From contig JBBQWZ010000029.1 of NCBI GenBank assembly GCA_038210135.1, forward strand, positions 1 to 64,000: DNA of 64,000 nucleotides. The letters run 5' to 3'. Under the pieces are notes generated by a model. The model was not told the DNA's origin and did no database searches. It saw only the letters and a program-made list of their open reading frames with translations. Positions 34,601 through 43,954 of the stretch are shown piece by piece. This stretch comes from JBBQWZ01 sp038210135. Its GTDB lineage: Bacteria; Acidobacteriota; Terriglobia; Bryobacterales; Bryobacteraceae. The translations under genes were made by a program, and so were the position numbers. How positions within the stretch are numbered: the stretch's first letter is position 1; every line of letters begins with the position of its first letter.

Positions 34601-37519
34601 GCCCGTACCAGCGACCGTGGACAGGATGCCACTGGAGATCCTGCGAATCCGGTGGTTGCCCCAGTCGGCGACATACAAAGTATCCGCCACATCCAATGCG
34701 ATGCCAAACAGCGTGTTGAACTGGCCTTTCGTAGCCGGGCCGCCATCCCCGCTGAAACCCGAACTGCCGCACACTCCCGCAACCGTCGTCACCGTGCCGT
34801 TCGAGACCTTTCGAACGCAATGGGAGGCGTCGGCGAAATACACGGCACCCGCCGAATCCACCGCAATTCCGCCCGATGCGCAGATTTGCGTGCTTGCCGC
34901 CGGGCCATCGGGGCTTCTTCCGCACTGGCCTGTGCCGGCAACATCGGTGGTCGCGCCGTTCGCGATTCTCTGGACCTTACCACCGGCTGCCAGGTAGATG
35001 ACGCCCTTCGAATCGATTGTAATTCCGCCCGCGCCGCTGGTCAGCGTCGAGATGTTGAAGTCCGACAGGGATACGCTGATGGCGGATCCACCAGGCTGAT
35101 TCACTTTCATCGCGGTCCCGCCAGTCAGGAACGAGGCCGTGCGCGGCGGACCCGGGTTGGCGGCCGCCGTGAGAATGATCGACGCATTTCCAGAGCCTGC
35201 CGCCGGATTCGCAGTCATCCACGCAGGCAGCCCCGCCACGGTCCATGGACAACCGGCGGTCGTTTGCAACTGTACGGCACTTGTTCCTCCGGAGGACGGC
35301 AGAGTGGCTGTGGCCGGCGTCAAAGAATAGCTGCAGGCCGCGGAACCCGGCAGGGGCGCGACGATCGTCTTGATCGTCACCTGAGCGGCCGTTCCGTCGG
35401 AGAAAGCAAACGACGTGGAACTGGGATAAATCCCCGGAGCCAAGCCTGCCACGTTGACGGTCATCTTGACCGGTACTGTCGCGCCCGCTGCGATGGCACC
35501 ACTTCCACTTGGATTGGTTTGCGTATACGTGATGCTCTGGCTGGTGAGGTTGGTGAGCAGGATGTTCTGCGGGTCTGTTTGTTGGTCTCCGGAGAATGCG
35601 GGGAAAATCAGGCCTTGGGGATAAACGATAGGCCCCGGGGTTTGCGCGACCAGATGGAGGACTGCACTGAAAACGCCGAGCGTTCCACCAGACTTTGACA
35701 ATGCGGTTATCTGGCCATAATAATCGGCGGCGGCGCGCGCGCCATCGGACTTCACTTCAATCGAACTACCGGAAATTGCCGCCGTCAACCAATTGCCAGA
35801 GTCCGTTGTTGTCACGTTTAAGTCTGTAGTTCCGGCCGGCAACGGGAGCGTTTGCAACGGAATGCTCGCGCCACCAGTGACTCCAATAAAGGTCAAGCCC
35901 GACCGGCTGGACTGAAGGTCTTGATGATTTAAGTAGTAGCCGTACTCGAATGTCGGAATTCCGCGGAGGATTGTAACGACCCCGACGGGTCCGAGAACAG
36001 CCGTGACCAGAGGCCGCTCGAACAGTATGGTCGACGGATAGGCGAACGCGATTCCAAAGCTCGCCCGCTCGGTCGCGCTCGGATCTGAACCAGTGACCTC
36101 CCAAACAGCCGTAGCCGTACCTTGGTCGACTGGAATTTCCGCCATCGGACTCGTTGCGCCCGAATTCACACAAGCCCCGGTTGCGGTCGGGGGAATTGCC
36201 GTGAACGCCCCTGACGCGCTGCTAACCAACGCAGCCTGAATGGTAGGGGAACTCGCGCCGCCATCCGTTACGGCTCCCGTGGTGACGAACACACGCACAT
36301 AGCCACCGGGGACACTGGGAATGTTGGTGATCTGGAGCGTTAGCCCCGTGCCGTGATCTGCTTTGCCGGTGATGTCGGCGTCCGAAACGACGAATCCCCC
36401 CTCCTGCGTCTGTGTCCGGAATGCCTTCGCGAACGTCTCGAGGAACCGCACATTCAGATTGATGCGCCCCACCCCGTTCGTAGCGAGCAACCCCTGATTC
36501 AATCCCAAAGCCGGCAAGTTCACCACGGCTCCGGCGCCGTCGTCGCAGCGCCGCAGATCTATTCCAACGCTGGGCGACACATAGCCCACGAGAGTGGCGT
36601 TATCCAGGACCTTTTTCCCGTCCGCCATCAGTAGCACCCTAACGTTGACAGCACTTGTCGGTCGGAAGGCGGCCGCAACAACCCGTATGTTGGCGATCCG
36701 CAATGTCAATGTTCCAGGACCCGGTTCGATTACCTTCGCGTCCCACGTGACATTGTTGCTCTCGATCCCCATCTTTGCCTGAAACACGTTAACGCCGAGG
36801 GTGCGCGCGTTCGGCAGCGGCTCGTCCACGACGAGCACGACGTCCTCCAGATCGAATCCAAGGCGGCGGCTGGTCAAGGGTGTGCCGGCGGCAATGAGGG
36901 AAAGTTGAAGCTGCCGCTCTACTCCGGCCGTTCCCCCCGTGCATTTCAATAAGACATCCCCGGTTAATTCTGTAAGCCCCTCGGCGCGAATCAAGGGCGG
37001 AACTTGATTCACGAAAGTGCAACCGAACGGGATGTCCTGGGCCGCATACACCGTAAGCGTTGTGCGGAGCGTCTCGACCGGATTCGGGGCCGTCGGCGCA
37101 TTGATGGTAATTGTGCCTGAATAGACGCCCGGCGCGAAGCCAACCGGATTCGCGGAGACAGTGACCTTCTGCGGCGTAGTCCCGATCGATGGACTGACAC
37201 GCAACCAGCCATCGCTGCTGCCACGCGCCTCAAACCCGGTCTGGATATTTCCCGTGGAAATGGTTACGTCTTGAGTGCGCGGCGCAGGACCACCCGACTG
37301 ATACACGAAAGCGTTCAGTGACGAAAGCGATAGGGTGCCGGTGGTCGGCGTGGTGGGCGCGGAGAGCGCCGCCAGCCGCCCATCGATCCCGGTTGGAGCC
37401 GACTTGGTGGCGGATGCGCTTACCGGGGTGGTCGCCGATTGCGAATATAATTCCGACAGTCCAGACAGGCCCAGTATCCATGCCATGCCCCAGAAGCCGG
37501 CGGCGGCTAATCGCTTCAT
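31628..37519 (-). CDS. Giant secreted NHL-repeat/BACON protein with TIGR03437 C-terminus
   Basis: 1,963 residues. Signal peptide 1-27 (ending LSELYSQS). BACON-like beta domains occur near residues 60-155, and two clear copies near 760-850 and 1190-1270 share AGCPWTVAGLPAWM / AGCPWAVTGLPVWI. Two NHL propeller regions carry the repeated unit GDGGPATSAQLNSPxGLAFD...LYIADxxNxRIRKV, approximately residues 870-1170 and 1290-1600. The last ~230 residues are the Solibacter-type TIGR03437 domain (IDCTGLGPVYPFV, VQNTPVTVTVGGV). Function is unknown; propellers and BACON modules suggest extracellular glycan or protein binding. It follows the FecR/caspase/TPR gene after 82 bases on the same strand. Confidence 0.9.
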   Translation of the reverse strand: MKRLAAAGFWGMAWILGLSGLSELYSQSATTPVSASATKSAPTGIDGRLAALSAPTTPTTGTLSLSSLNAFVYQSGGPAPRTQDVTISTGNIQTGFEARGSSDGWLRVSPSIGTTPQKVTVSANPVGFAPGVYSGTITINAPTAPNPVETLRTTLTVYAAQDIPFGCTFVNQVPPLIRAEGLTELTGDVLLKCTGGTAGVERQLQLSLIAAGTPLTSRRLGFDLEDVVLVVDEPLPNARTLGVNVFQAKMGIESNNVTWDAKVIEPGPGTLTLRIANIRVVAAAFRPTSAVNVRVLLMADGKKVLDNATLVGYVSPSVGIDLRRCDDGAGAVVNLPALGLNQGLLATNGVGRINLNVRFLETFAKAFRTQTQEGGFVVSDADITGKADHGTGLTLQITNIPSVPGGYVRVFVTTGAVTDGGASSPTIQAALVSSASGAFTAIPPTATGACVNSGATSPMAEIPVDQGTATAVWEVTGSDPSATERASFGIAFAYPSTILFERPLVTAVLGPVGVVTILRGIPTFEYGYYLNHQDLQSSRSGLTFIGVTGGASIPLQTLPLPAGTTDLNVTTTDSGNWLTAAISGSSIEVKSDGARAAADYYGQITALSKSGGTLGVFSAVLHLVAQTPGPIVYPQGLIFPAFSGDQQTDPQNILLTNLTSQSITYTQTNPSGSGAIAAGATVPVKMTVNVAGLAPGIYPSSTSFAFSDGTAAQVTIKTIVAPLPGSAACSYSLTPATATLPSSGGTSAVQLQTTAGCPWTVAGLPAWMTANPAAGSGNASIILTAAANPGPPRTASFLTGGTAMKVNQPGGSAISVSLSDFNISTLTSGAGGITIDSKGVIYLAAGGKVQRIANGATTDVAGTGQCGRSPDGPAASTQICASGGIAVDSAGAVYFADASHCVRKVSNGTVTTVAGVCGSSGFSGDGGPATKGQFNTLFGIALDVADTLYVADWGNHRIRRISSGILSTVAGTGTRGTGGVGGPGANAQLDSPFGVAVDANQNLYLTDNSRFLVLANGTLYELADAASAPALTKPYGIAVAQDGTVYVADAFGDQILSWTPSGAPYTGTLTQVAGGQGRGYSGDNGPALNAKLGQPEHIAADAAGNVYFSETINRVIRKLTPAAASCTYSVSPATWNPASTGAMQAFQIQTSAGCPWAVTGLPVWITNTGGTTGAGPATVTLRAAANFGGSQSAQITIAGVAVSVGQAALGSGAAVSFSIGNFAGTGAAGYSGDDGPASGAELNKPVGVAVDAAGTVYIGDTGNKVIRQVLKGTLSTIAGNGRSASDRDGVPAILSGIAFPGLMAVDRAGSLYFPDTRSHCVRKVALTSASTGPTGGLASATISTVAGFCVESGFGYGGFDGDGGPATAAQLNSPIGLAFDAAGNLYIADSFNQRIRKVDLSGIITTVAGGQQSGSIGDGGPATSASLFGPSGVAFDSRGFLYITDSLNNRVRVVANGTIYTIAGNGSPGFAGDGSTTGAAGAGQVDSPLGVVVAANNAVYFADNNRIRRWTPSSAAGAAPNVGTLSTVAGTEIAGNAGDGGPASTAALNQPIGLAIDAAGKIYVADNANNRVRVLTPAIAASSVISQPTTSDAAVELRGAYGAAISASGAPSSAGRAAGDDCVPTRITAVFQQIGYVSVLNVGWSQPIQVKVADSCSRPVTSATVALGFSNQDPARTLQASGSGDGVFVGEWTPARFAASGVTITANITSAELNLSTIEARTIALSNAAPPPVVDESGIVGGASSTAGDLAPGSIITILGTGFAPGSDTATSNPLPDHIGSTKVLLDLVPLPLISVGPGRIDAVLPLDLRLDQQHFLNVQNGFKNSATLHPVIQVSRPGIFTTPPGSGQGAITLNGVLADASAPVQAGDVIAIDCTGLGPVYPFVANGVWAPINPPSNVQNTPVTVTVGGVDARVDFAGLKPGTVGVYQILAAIPDGVPSGGTVPVVVTVGGQASKPATIAVR

Positions 37520-37601
37520 TATAAGAGTCCGATGTTATCATTCGGCCTCGAATCTCTGCAACTTACGGGATCCGTCGGGCGAATCTTGCGAACATTCGGT
37601 G

Positions 37602-40511
37602 TTATTTTCGCGCCAGCTTGGTCTTTTCCATGGACTTCCGGATCCGCTTCTTTGTTGCGCCATCGGGCGACTCTTGGAGAGCGCACCGCCAAGCTTCGTC
37701 CGCTTCCGCGCGCCGGTCCGCGGCGTAATACGCTCGTGCCCCGAGATCGAGCAAGTCAGCATTTTTCGGTTGCCCTGCCAGTGCAGCTTGGGCCTGAACA
37801 ATCGCCTCTGGAGCACGGCCCGCCTCGATATACAGCGCAGCCAGAGCAGCGCGGGCGGCGGGGTATTCCGGCCGTTCGGAGACGGCGGCCTCGTATTGGA
37901 CGATCGCCTCCATCTGGTCCCCGGAGGCGGCGAGATGCCGCGCTAATACCAGCCGCGAAGCCAAGTCGTGCGGATCGCGGCCTACGTTCTCACGCAACAG
38001 GGCGGCCGCTTCCGCTGCACGCCGGGGAGCGGAATCGAGCAACAGGGCCAGATTGTAGCGCGCCGCCAGCAACCCCGCGTCCGCCGCGATGGCTCGCCGG
38101 TAATTCTGTTCTGCTTCGTCGCGCTTGCCGGTCGATGCGGCGAGGGATCCTAGAGCGTTCCACGCGGCCGCGTTGGCCGGCTCGATTTCGAGCGTTCGCC
38201 GGTACTGGCGCGCCGCCTCGCGGCCGCGGTTCATCTTTTGGAATAAGAGGCCAAGGTTATAGGGCAGATATGCCGCGCCCGGCGCAAGCGCGATCGCCCC
38301 CTGGTAGGTGCTGACGGCCTCTCCGTAGGCACCCTTTTCGACTTGCGCCAGAGCCAGGTTGTGACGTGGATACGCCCACAGCGGCGCACGCTTCACAGCC
38401 TCGTGAAAGGCCGCGGCAGCGCGGTCGTAGCTCGCGCGCTCCAATGCCGCGATACCCAGTGCGTTATAGGCGTACGCGCCCTCCGGGTCCAGGCCCACCG
38501 CCTGCTCCAACAGCCCTTCTGCCCGCACATACTCTTTGTCGAATAACGCGACGCGACCCTCGCAGAAGATCCGCCGGCTTTCCAGATCCACAGCGTCCGG
38601 AGTTAACAACTGCGCCGCTTCGAAATACGCCAGGCCACGATAGAAATCGTCCCGGCGCTGAGGACTCGCCTCCCCCGCCAGATAAGTTAAGAGGACTTGC
38701 TGGCCGCGATCCTCGAGCGCGGTCCGCAGACGATTTGCCTCGGCCGCGTAGTCGGTCTGCTTCAACCGCGCGCGAAGCGCCTCGAGGTACAAGAACGCGC
38801 TTTCGGTATCGCCCGGAAGGATTCGGCCCTGTTCGATCGCGTCCGAAAACAGGCGCAGCAACTCGCCGGCGTCCTGATTCTGTAATCGACGGGCTTCCCG
38901 CGCCGGAGACTCAGGGCTCGAATTTTCAATGCGGGCCAGTCCCGATCGAGTCGCCACCTGCACTGGGCCTGTGTATTCGCCAACCGCGGCCGGCGCTCCG
39001 ACGATGCGCGCGACAAACAGGGCTTCATCCGGGTCGCCCACCGCTTTTGGACTCTGCCGATTGGCCGTCGCCGCCTTTACCTGTTCGGAGACATACTCGA
39101 AAAGTGCCTGGGTGCTTATCATTCCACCGCTATTTTGGCGGGCGTCTCCGTTGAGCGCACGCATCAGGAAATAGCTGAACGCACCATGGCCGCCGCCGAA
39201 GTTAATCCCCTCAATCGCTACCTGATTCTTTTGTGCCGCCAGCATCCCGAACATCTCGACGTCGGTGTTCGCGAGCGAACCCGCGGCGGCGTTGTTGATC
39301 AGGTCTGCTCGCGGAACCACTTGCCCGACGTGGCCGGCGTGACAGACGTCCACGTAGAGAATCAGACGTTTCACCAGGGGCAGTTCGCTTTCGAACAGTT
39401 TGCGAATGTCTTCCATCGGGATTCCGGTTTCGGCCAGATCCTCCGGGTCGCTATCCCACGTAACAACGAACCCTCTATTGCGTCCCTTCACCGGAACCGC
39501 CGCGCCGTGCGAGGCGATGAACAGGATTACGGTATCGCCCACGCGCGCCTGCGCCTTCAAATGAGTCTCGATCGCGTTCCGGATCCCCTGGCGCGTCGCG
39601 TCTTTGTTCGTAAGTAGCTCGATATTTCGCGCCGGCACGCCGCCGCCGCGCTCGCTTTCGAGCAAGCCTGCAAAGTCAATCGCGTCCTTGTGAGCAAACT
39701 GAAGTGGAGCGATCCGCGCATCCCGAAACTCCGAAATACCGACCAGCAAGACCAGGGTCCGCTCCGCGGACGGGACTCTTTCCGGATCCGCCCGCACCAC
39801 CGCTTCTCGTCCGGCTTTCTCCATCAGCGAATAAATTCGTTTGGGCAACCAAGTGGCGCCAGTCCAGATCTTGAATGCAATCCTGAGTTCCTCCGCCGAC
39901 TCTGCGGACAGTCCCGCGCGCTCGAAAGCGGCGGCGCGCGCAAGCCGGCTCAGGGGATCGTCTGGATTGCCGCGAGCGATCTCGCCCGCCTGTGTTAGAT
40001 CCGCTTCCAGGCGGGTTCTCTGTGTTGCCGGAATCCTGGCCAGACGCGCTTCACGGCTTCGTCCACCCAGTCCCGCGGCGGCTTCTTGCGCCAGAGCGGC
40101 GCCCGCGTGCTGTTGGCTGGTTGGTGTTCTTGCCAATGGCGGCAGAAAACAACCCGGCGCGGGCTGTTGAGCGGTCACTTTTCCCGAGCGAAGTTTCATG
40201 CTGCTGCGTTCAAACAGCGCGTCTGTCCCTGGCCCGAGTGTTTGCCGCGTATTGGAGGCGCAGGAGAGGATGATGGCTGCGGTTGTTCCGGTGCGCAAGA
40301 AATCTCCGGCGAAAACGACCTCTCCATCCCGCGCCGCCACGTCCAGTTCCGACCCGGCGCGCGTGAGCCGAGCTCCGCCGCCCGCGAGAATCAGCGCCTG
40401 TCCGATTTCCTGCTGGGCCATTCCCGCGCCGATGTGCGCGCAGGCAACCAGGACGATGGATGCACGGTGCGAGTATTTCGCCCGGACGCGTCTCAACACG
40501 GTTCGAATCAT
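37602..40511 (-). CDS. FecR-like / caspase (C14) / TPR protein
   Basis: 969 residues. A hydrophobic segment (about 17-32) suggests export or anchoring. Residues 40-125 resemble a FecR-type ligand domain (GGARLTRAGSELDV, GDFLRTG). The caspase-fold peptidase spans about 250-500, with the dyad His335 in FIASHGAAV and Cys390 in YVDVCHAGH, so it is predicted active. Residues from about 600 to 955 are tandem TPRs (YNALGIAALERASYDRAAAAF, cited as ALGIAALERASYDRA; YNLGLLFQKMNRGREAARQY). Substrate is unknown. It heads an apparent two-gene unit with the giant NHL protein and diverges from the TonB-type receptor. Confidence 0.85.
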   Translation of the reverse strand: MIRTVLRRVRAKYSHRASIVLVACAHIGAGMAQQEIGQALILAGGGARLTRAGSELDVAARDGEVVFAGDFLRTGTTAAIILSCASNTRQTLGPGTDALFERSSMKLRSGKVTAQQPAPGCFLPPLARTPTSQQHAGAALAQEAAAGLGGRSREARLARIPATQRTRLEADLTQAGEIARGNPDDPLSRLARAAAFERAGLSAESAEELRIAFKIWTGATWLPKRIYSLMEKAGREAVVRADPERVPSAERTLVLLVGISEFRDARIAPLQFAHKDAIDFAGLLESERGGGVPARNIELLTNKDATRQGIRNAIETHLKAQARVGDTVILFIASHGAAVPVKGRNRGFVVTWDSDPEDLAETGIPMEDIRKLFESELPLVKRLILYVDVCHAGHVGQVVPRADLINNAAAGSLANTDVEMFGMLAAQKNQVAIEGINFGGGHGAFSYFLMRALNGDARQNSGGMISTQALFEYVSEQVKAATANRQSPKAVGDPDEALFVARIVGAPAAVGEYTGPVQVATRSGLARIENSSPESPAREARRLQNQDAGELLRLFSDAIEQGRILPGDTESAFLYLEALRARLKQTDYAAEANRLRTALEDRGQQVLLTYLAGEASPQRRDDFYRGLAYFEAAQLLTPDAVDLESRRIFCEGRVALFDKEYVRAEGLLEQAVGLDPEGAYAYNALGIAALERASYDRAAAAFHEAVKRAPLWAYPRHNLALAQVEKGAYGEAVSTYQGAIALAPGAAYLPYNLGLLFQKMNRGREAARQYRRTLEIEPANAAAWNALGSLAASTGKRDEAEQNYRRAIAADAGLLAARYNLALLLDSAPRRAAEAAALLRENVGRDPHDLASRLVLARHLAASGDQMEAIVQYEAAVSERPEYPAARAALAALYIEAGRAPEAIVQAQAALAGQPKNADLLDLGARAYYAADRRAEADEAWRCALQESPDGATKKRIRKSMEKTKLARK

Positions 40512-40584
40512 AACAAAAAGAAGATTTATCCCAGCACGGCCGCCTGATTTTCGCGTGCTACCATCCTACAGGACATTGACTGCA

Positions 40585-43500
40585 ATGACCCCGCTTCGCC
40601 TAGGCCCGACGATCGCGCTGGGCACAGCTTTGACGCTTTTCGTGTCCGGCGCCTTCGCCCAGACCACCCAAGGCGTCATCACCGGCCGCGTAGTCGATTC
40701 TGTTTCGGGCGCGTCGGTCGCCGGAGCTCGGGTCCGGTGTTTTCCGCCCGATGGATTCGCTCCCTCGGAAACCGTTACGGCATCTCCCGGATTTTTTCTC
40801 TTGCCGTTGCTCTCGCCGGGCCATTACCGGCTGCGCGTCGAAGCAACCGGCTATCAGCCCGCCGAAGTTCATCAAGTGGATCTCGCGGTGGCCGGGCGAC
40901 TTGAGTTTGAATTGCGACTTCGGCCGCTGGCCGACATCTGGCAGTCGGGCCGGTTTCGCAGCGTGTTTCTTCCGCAAAGTGAGGCGATCCTCACATTTTA
41001 TGGCCCTGATATCGACACCAGCCGGTCCGCTTCGTTTCAGCCTCCGCGCGCCGGACGAGGCGCACTCGAGAGCTCGATCTCGCAGGTCATCGACCCGCGC
41101 CAGATCAGGGATCTTCCGCTGGCGGGGCGGGACCTCTATACGTCGCTCATCCTTCAGCCCGGCGTCGTGGGCGGGACGGCCAACGCCCGGGGACTTGGAC
41201 TCGCGATCTCCGGCCAGCGTCCCACCTCGTCTAACTTCCTGCTCGACGGCGTCGAGAGCAACAATTACCTCACCAGCGGACCGTTAACCAGTCCCGCGCC
41301 CGAGATGATCCAGGAGTATCGGATCTCAACCAACAACTTTTCCGCCGAATACGGTCGCACGGCCGGTGTTCTCGCAAATGCCGTCACCCGCGCCGGGGGC
41401 AACCGTTGGTCCGGCCAGATCTGGTACTACGCCAAGAACACAGCACTCAACGCGAATGACCTGCAACGGAATCGCCAGGCATTGGAACGCGCTCCGCTCC
41501 ATGAGTCTCAGCCCGGCTTCCAGGTCGGCGGCCCGCTTCTGCGCGATCGCCTGTTCGTTTCGGGATCCGCCGAATGGCTGCGCAGCCGCGGATATGGCGA
41601 CCCCGTGTCGATCACGCTTCCGTCGACGGAGTTTCTGAATCAGGTGGCCTCGCTAAGAAGCCGCAATCCCGCCGTAGCTGCCATCGCTGCTTTGCTCGAT
41701 GCCCATCCATTCGCGGCGCCTTTGAGCAAAGAGCCGATCGCGGAGGTTCAGACTGCTTTGCCTAATTTCGCCGATCGCTGGCTTTCACTGGCGCGGATCG
41801 ACTACTCGCCCGCTGGCGGCAGTCACCGCATCATGGGGCGGTTTTCGCACTCGCGACTCAACCGTCCTCAGTTCCTATGGTCTCCCTATCAAGGGCTCGA
41901 TGCGCCGCTCGATCAGGAGATTTCGAGCCTGGCAGCTTCCATCACGACCCGGATTACCCCTTCGTTGACCAACGACGGAAGAGTCGGTTTCACCGCCGAC
42001 TCAATTGGTTGGGATCGTCCCCACCCCGAAATCTCGAGGTTCCGTTCCGACGACGGAGCGCTGCTGCCGGGCAGCGAAGCCTTTTACTCGTATCGCAACC
42101 GCTCCCGCACGACGGAACTTGCCGATGGAATGATCTGGTCTCGCGGAGGCCACCTCGTCCAGTGGGGCGGCGGGGTCCTTCTGCGTCGGATTTCGGGATA
42201 TTTGACTGCGGGCCGTGATGGCCAATATGGCTTCAACTCCGTCTTTGAATTTGCGCGAGGCGAACCCAACAGCTATACAGGCGCTTTCGACCGGGCAGTT
42301 CTTCCGCACTACAGCCAGCCGGATTACGCCCGCGAGTGGAGCCTGACGCAATTCCATCTGTACGCCCAGGACACCTTTCGCGCCACGCCCCGGCTTTCGC
42401 TGAACTACGGCGTGCGGTACGAAAACTTCGGTGCTCCGGCGGGGACCGGCGGCGCGCCGGATACCGTGTTCCAGGCCGGTTCCGGCCCTACCCTGGACGC
42501 GCAGGTCGCCGCGGGTTCGCTGCACTTTCAAAGCGCCGGACAAGGGCTGTACCGCGCGGACAACCGTAACTGGGCGGCGAGGCTGGGCGCCTCCTACGAC
42601 CTTACAGGCACGGGACGGCTGCTACTGCGCGGCGCTTGGGGCATCTTCTATGACCGGCCCTTCGAGAATCTATGGGCAAATGTGCGACTCAATGGCATTC
42701 GGGAGACTACCTTCACCGTCCCTCCAGGAGTCAGCGGATTCCTCGATGGACCGTCGCTCGCGCGCTACACAAATCCGGTGGCCCTGCGCGACCATCTGCT
42801 GCTTACCTGGATTGACCCCGGCCTCGCTTCACCGCGCGTGCAGAGCTTCTTTGGTGGGTTGCAGAGCCGGCTGACGGATTCTCTCTCTCTCGAAGGGAAC
42901 GGGACGGGTTCCCAAGGCCGCCACTTGGTGACTTCCGACCGGCTCAATCGCGGTTCCGCCCAGATCGCGGCGCTTCCAGAGATTCAATATCGCGCGGGAC
43001 AAGGCGCTTCGAGTTACGCCGCTTTGCAAATGCTCGCACGCTACCGGTCATCCATTATGCAGACGCAGGTCGCGTACACCTGGAGCCACAGTATCGACAC
43101 CCAAAGCTCGCCGATCGCCGGCGACTTCTTTGATCTCAATCTTCTGAATCTCACCGGCGGGCAGGTTCGGCAACCCTATGCGTCATTTACGCTCGAGCAG
43201 CAGCCCAACCTCGATCGCGGCTCGAGTGATTTCGATCAGCGCCACAACGTCACCGTCTCGGCGATGGTTACGGCGCCTCGCGGACGCTCCCGCTGGAATT
43301 GGGCGACCGCCGGCTGGAGCGGATCGGCGCTCGCCAGCTTTCGCTCTGGATTTCCATTTTCGGTGTACTCCGAAAGTTCGGTGCTAGGCATCGCAAACCA
43401 GCGCGCGGACCTGCTCGACCCGCGCAATATCTTCCGTTCCGACGCCGCCGACGGTGGTCGCTGGCTGCTGAACCGGGCCGCCTTCGCGAGCCCAGCTTCC

Positions 43501-43800
43501 GGCGCCGGAACGCTGGGCCGCAACGCGCTCGGCGGTCCCGGCCTCTACAACATTGATGCGTCCATCAACCGTTCATTCCATTTGCGCGGATTTCGCGAGA
43601 GCGTCCGTTTCGTTCTGCGCGCGGATGCGTTCAACCTGCTGAATCATTCCAATCTGGGCGCTCCGGATCCATACCTCGGGTCGTCCACGTTCGGCTACGC
43701 GGCGTTCGGCCGAAAAGCCGCTGCGACCGGATTCGCCGGTCTCCTGCCACTGAACGAAACCGCGCGCCAGGTTCAAGTGATGCTACGGCTGCAATGGTAA
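40585..43800 (+). CDS. Oar-like TonB-dependent outer-membrane receptor
   Basis: 1,071 residues from ATG 40585; the longer frame upstream overlaps the divergent gene. Signal peptide MTPLRLGPTIALGTALTLFV. Residues ~30-110 are a carboxypeptidase-regulatory-like beta sandwich (GVITGRVVDSVSGASVAGAR). A plug region has QIRDLPLAGRDLYTSLILQPG and NFLLDGVESNNYL. The remainder is a large beta barrel (FHLYAQDTFRATPRLSLNYG) ending VQVMLRLQW, with the terminal aromatic typical of outer-membrane insertion. Such receptors are expanded in Acidobacteriota; the ligand is unknown, perhaps peptide or glycan. No TonB-ExbBD genes are nearby. Confidence 0.9.
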   Translation: MTPLRLGPTIALGTALTLFVSGAFAQTTQGVITGRVVDSVSGASVAGARVRCFPPDGFAPSETVTASPGFFLLPLLSPGHYRLRVEATGYQPAEVHQVDLAVAGRLEFELRLRPLADIWQSGRFRSVFLPQSEAILTFYGPDIDTSRSASFQPPRAGRGALESSISQVIDPRQIRDLPLAGRDLYTSLILQPGVVGGTANARGLGLAISGQRPTSSNFLLDGVESNNYLTSGPLTSPAPEMIQEYRISTNNFSAEYGRTAGVLANAVTRAGGNRWSGQIWYYAKNTALNANDLQRNRQALERAPLHESQPGFQVGGPLLRDRLFVSGSAEWLRSRGYGDPVSITLPSTEFLNQVASLRSRNPAVAAIAALLDAHPFAAPLSKEPIAEVQTALPNFADRWLSLARIDYSPAGGSHRIMGRFSHSRLNRPQFLWSPYQGLDAPLDQEISSLAASITTRITPSLTNDGRVGFTADSIGWDRPHPEISRFRSDDGALLPGSEAFYSYRNRSRTTELADGMIWSRGGHLVQWGGGVLLRRISGYLTAGRDGQYGFNSVFEFARGEPNSYTGAFDRAVLPHYSQPDYAREWSLTQFHLYAQDTFRATPRLSLNYGVRYENFGAPAGTGGAPDTVFQAGSGPTLDAQVAAGSLHFQSAGQGLYRADNRNWAARLGASYDLTGTGRLLLRGAWGIFYDRPFENLWANVRLNGIRETTFTVPPGVSGFLDGPSLARYTNPVALRDHLLLTWIDPGLASPRVQSFFGGLQSRLTDSLSLEGNGTGSQGRHLVTSDRLNRGSAQIAALPEIQYRAGQGASSYAALQMLARYRSSIMQTQVAYTWSHSIDTQSSPIAGDFFDLNLLNLTGGQVRQPYASFTLEQQPNLDRGSSDFDQRHNVTVSAMVTAPRGRSRWNWATAGWSGSALASFRSGFPFSVYSESSVLGIANQRADLLDPRNIFRSDAADGGRWLLNRAAFASPASGAGTLGRNALGGPGLYNIDASINRSFHLRGFRESVRFVLRADAFNLLNHSNLGAPDPYLGSSTFGYAAFGRKAAATGFAGLLPLNETARQVQVMLRLQW

Positions 43801-43845
43801 GGCGGTCCGGTTGGAGAAGAAATCGCGGCATGATAGCCTAACCGA

Positions 43846-43953
43846 GTGCATTCGGGGCCAACAGGAAGCAGCACGCTGCGAGATCAATTCGCCGTGCCTT
43901 TGTGCCTCGCTTTTGTCCTGAGCACGTTATTCGTTTTAGGCTGGTGGGTCTGA
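43846..43953 (+). CDS. Candidate 35-residue membrane mini-protein
   Basis: GTG 43846 opens a 35-codon frame with a polar start (HSGPTGSSTLRDQ) and one hydrophobic helix (FAVPLCLAFVLSTLFVLGWW). The stop at 43951-43953 is one base before the GTG of the O-antigen-ligase-like gene, so it could couple to it. It is preceded by no strong ribosome site. Probably membrane-embedded if made; function unknown. Confidence 0.35.
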   Translation: MHSGPTGSSTLRDQFAVPLCLAFVLSTLFVLGWWV

Positions 43954-43954
43954 C

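Noticed and set aside
34088..35698. Long antisense frames such as this one, 1536-2627 and 25365-26876
   Set aside because: They mirror GC-rich real genes on the other strand and encode Arg-rich low-complexity text.
40198..40584. N-terminal extension of the TonB-type receptor frame
   Set aside because: It overlaps the divergent caspase/TPR gene and precedes a clear signal peptide at 40585.
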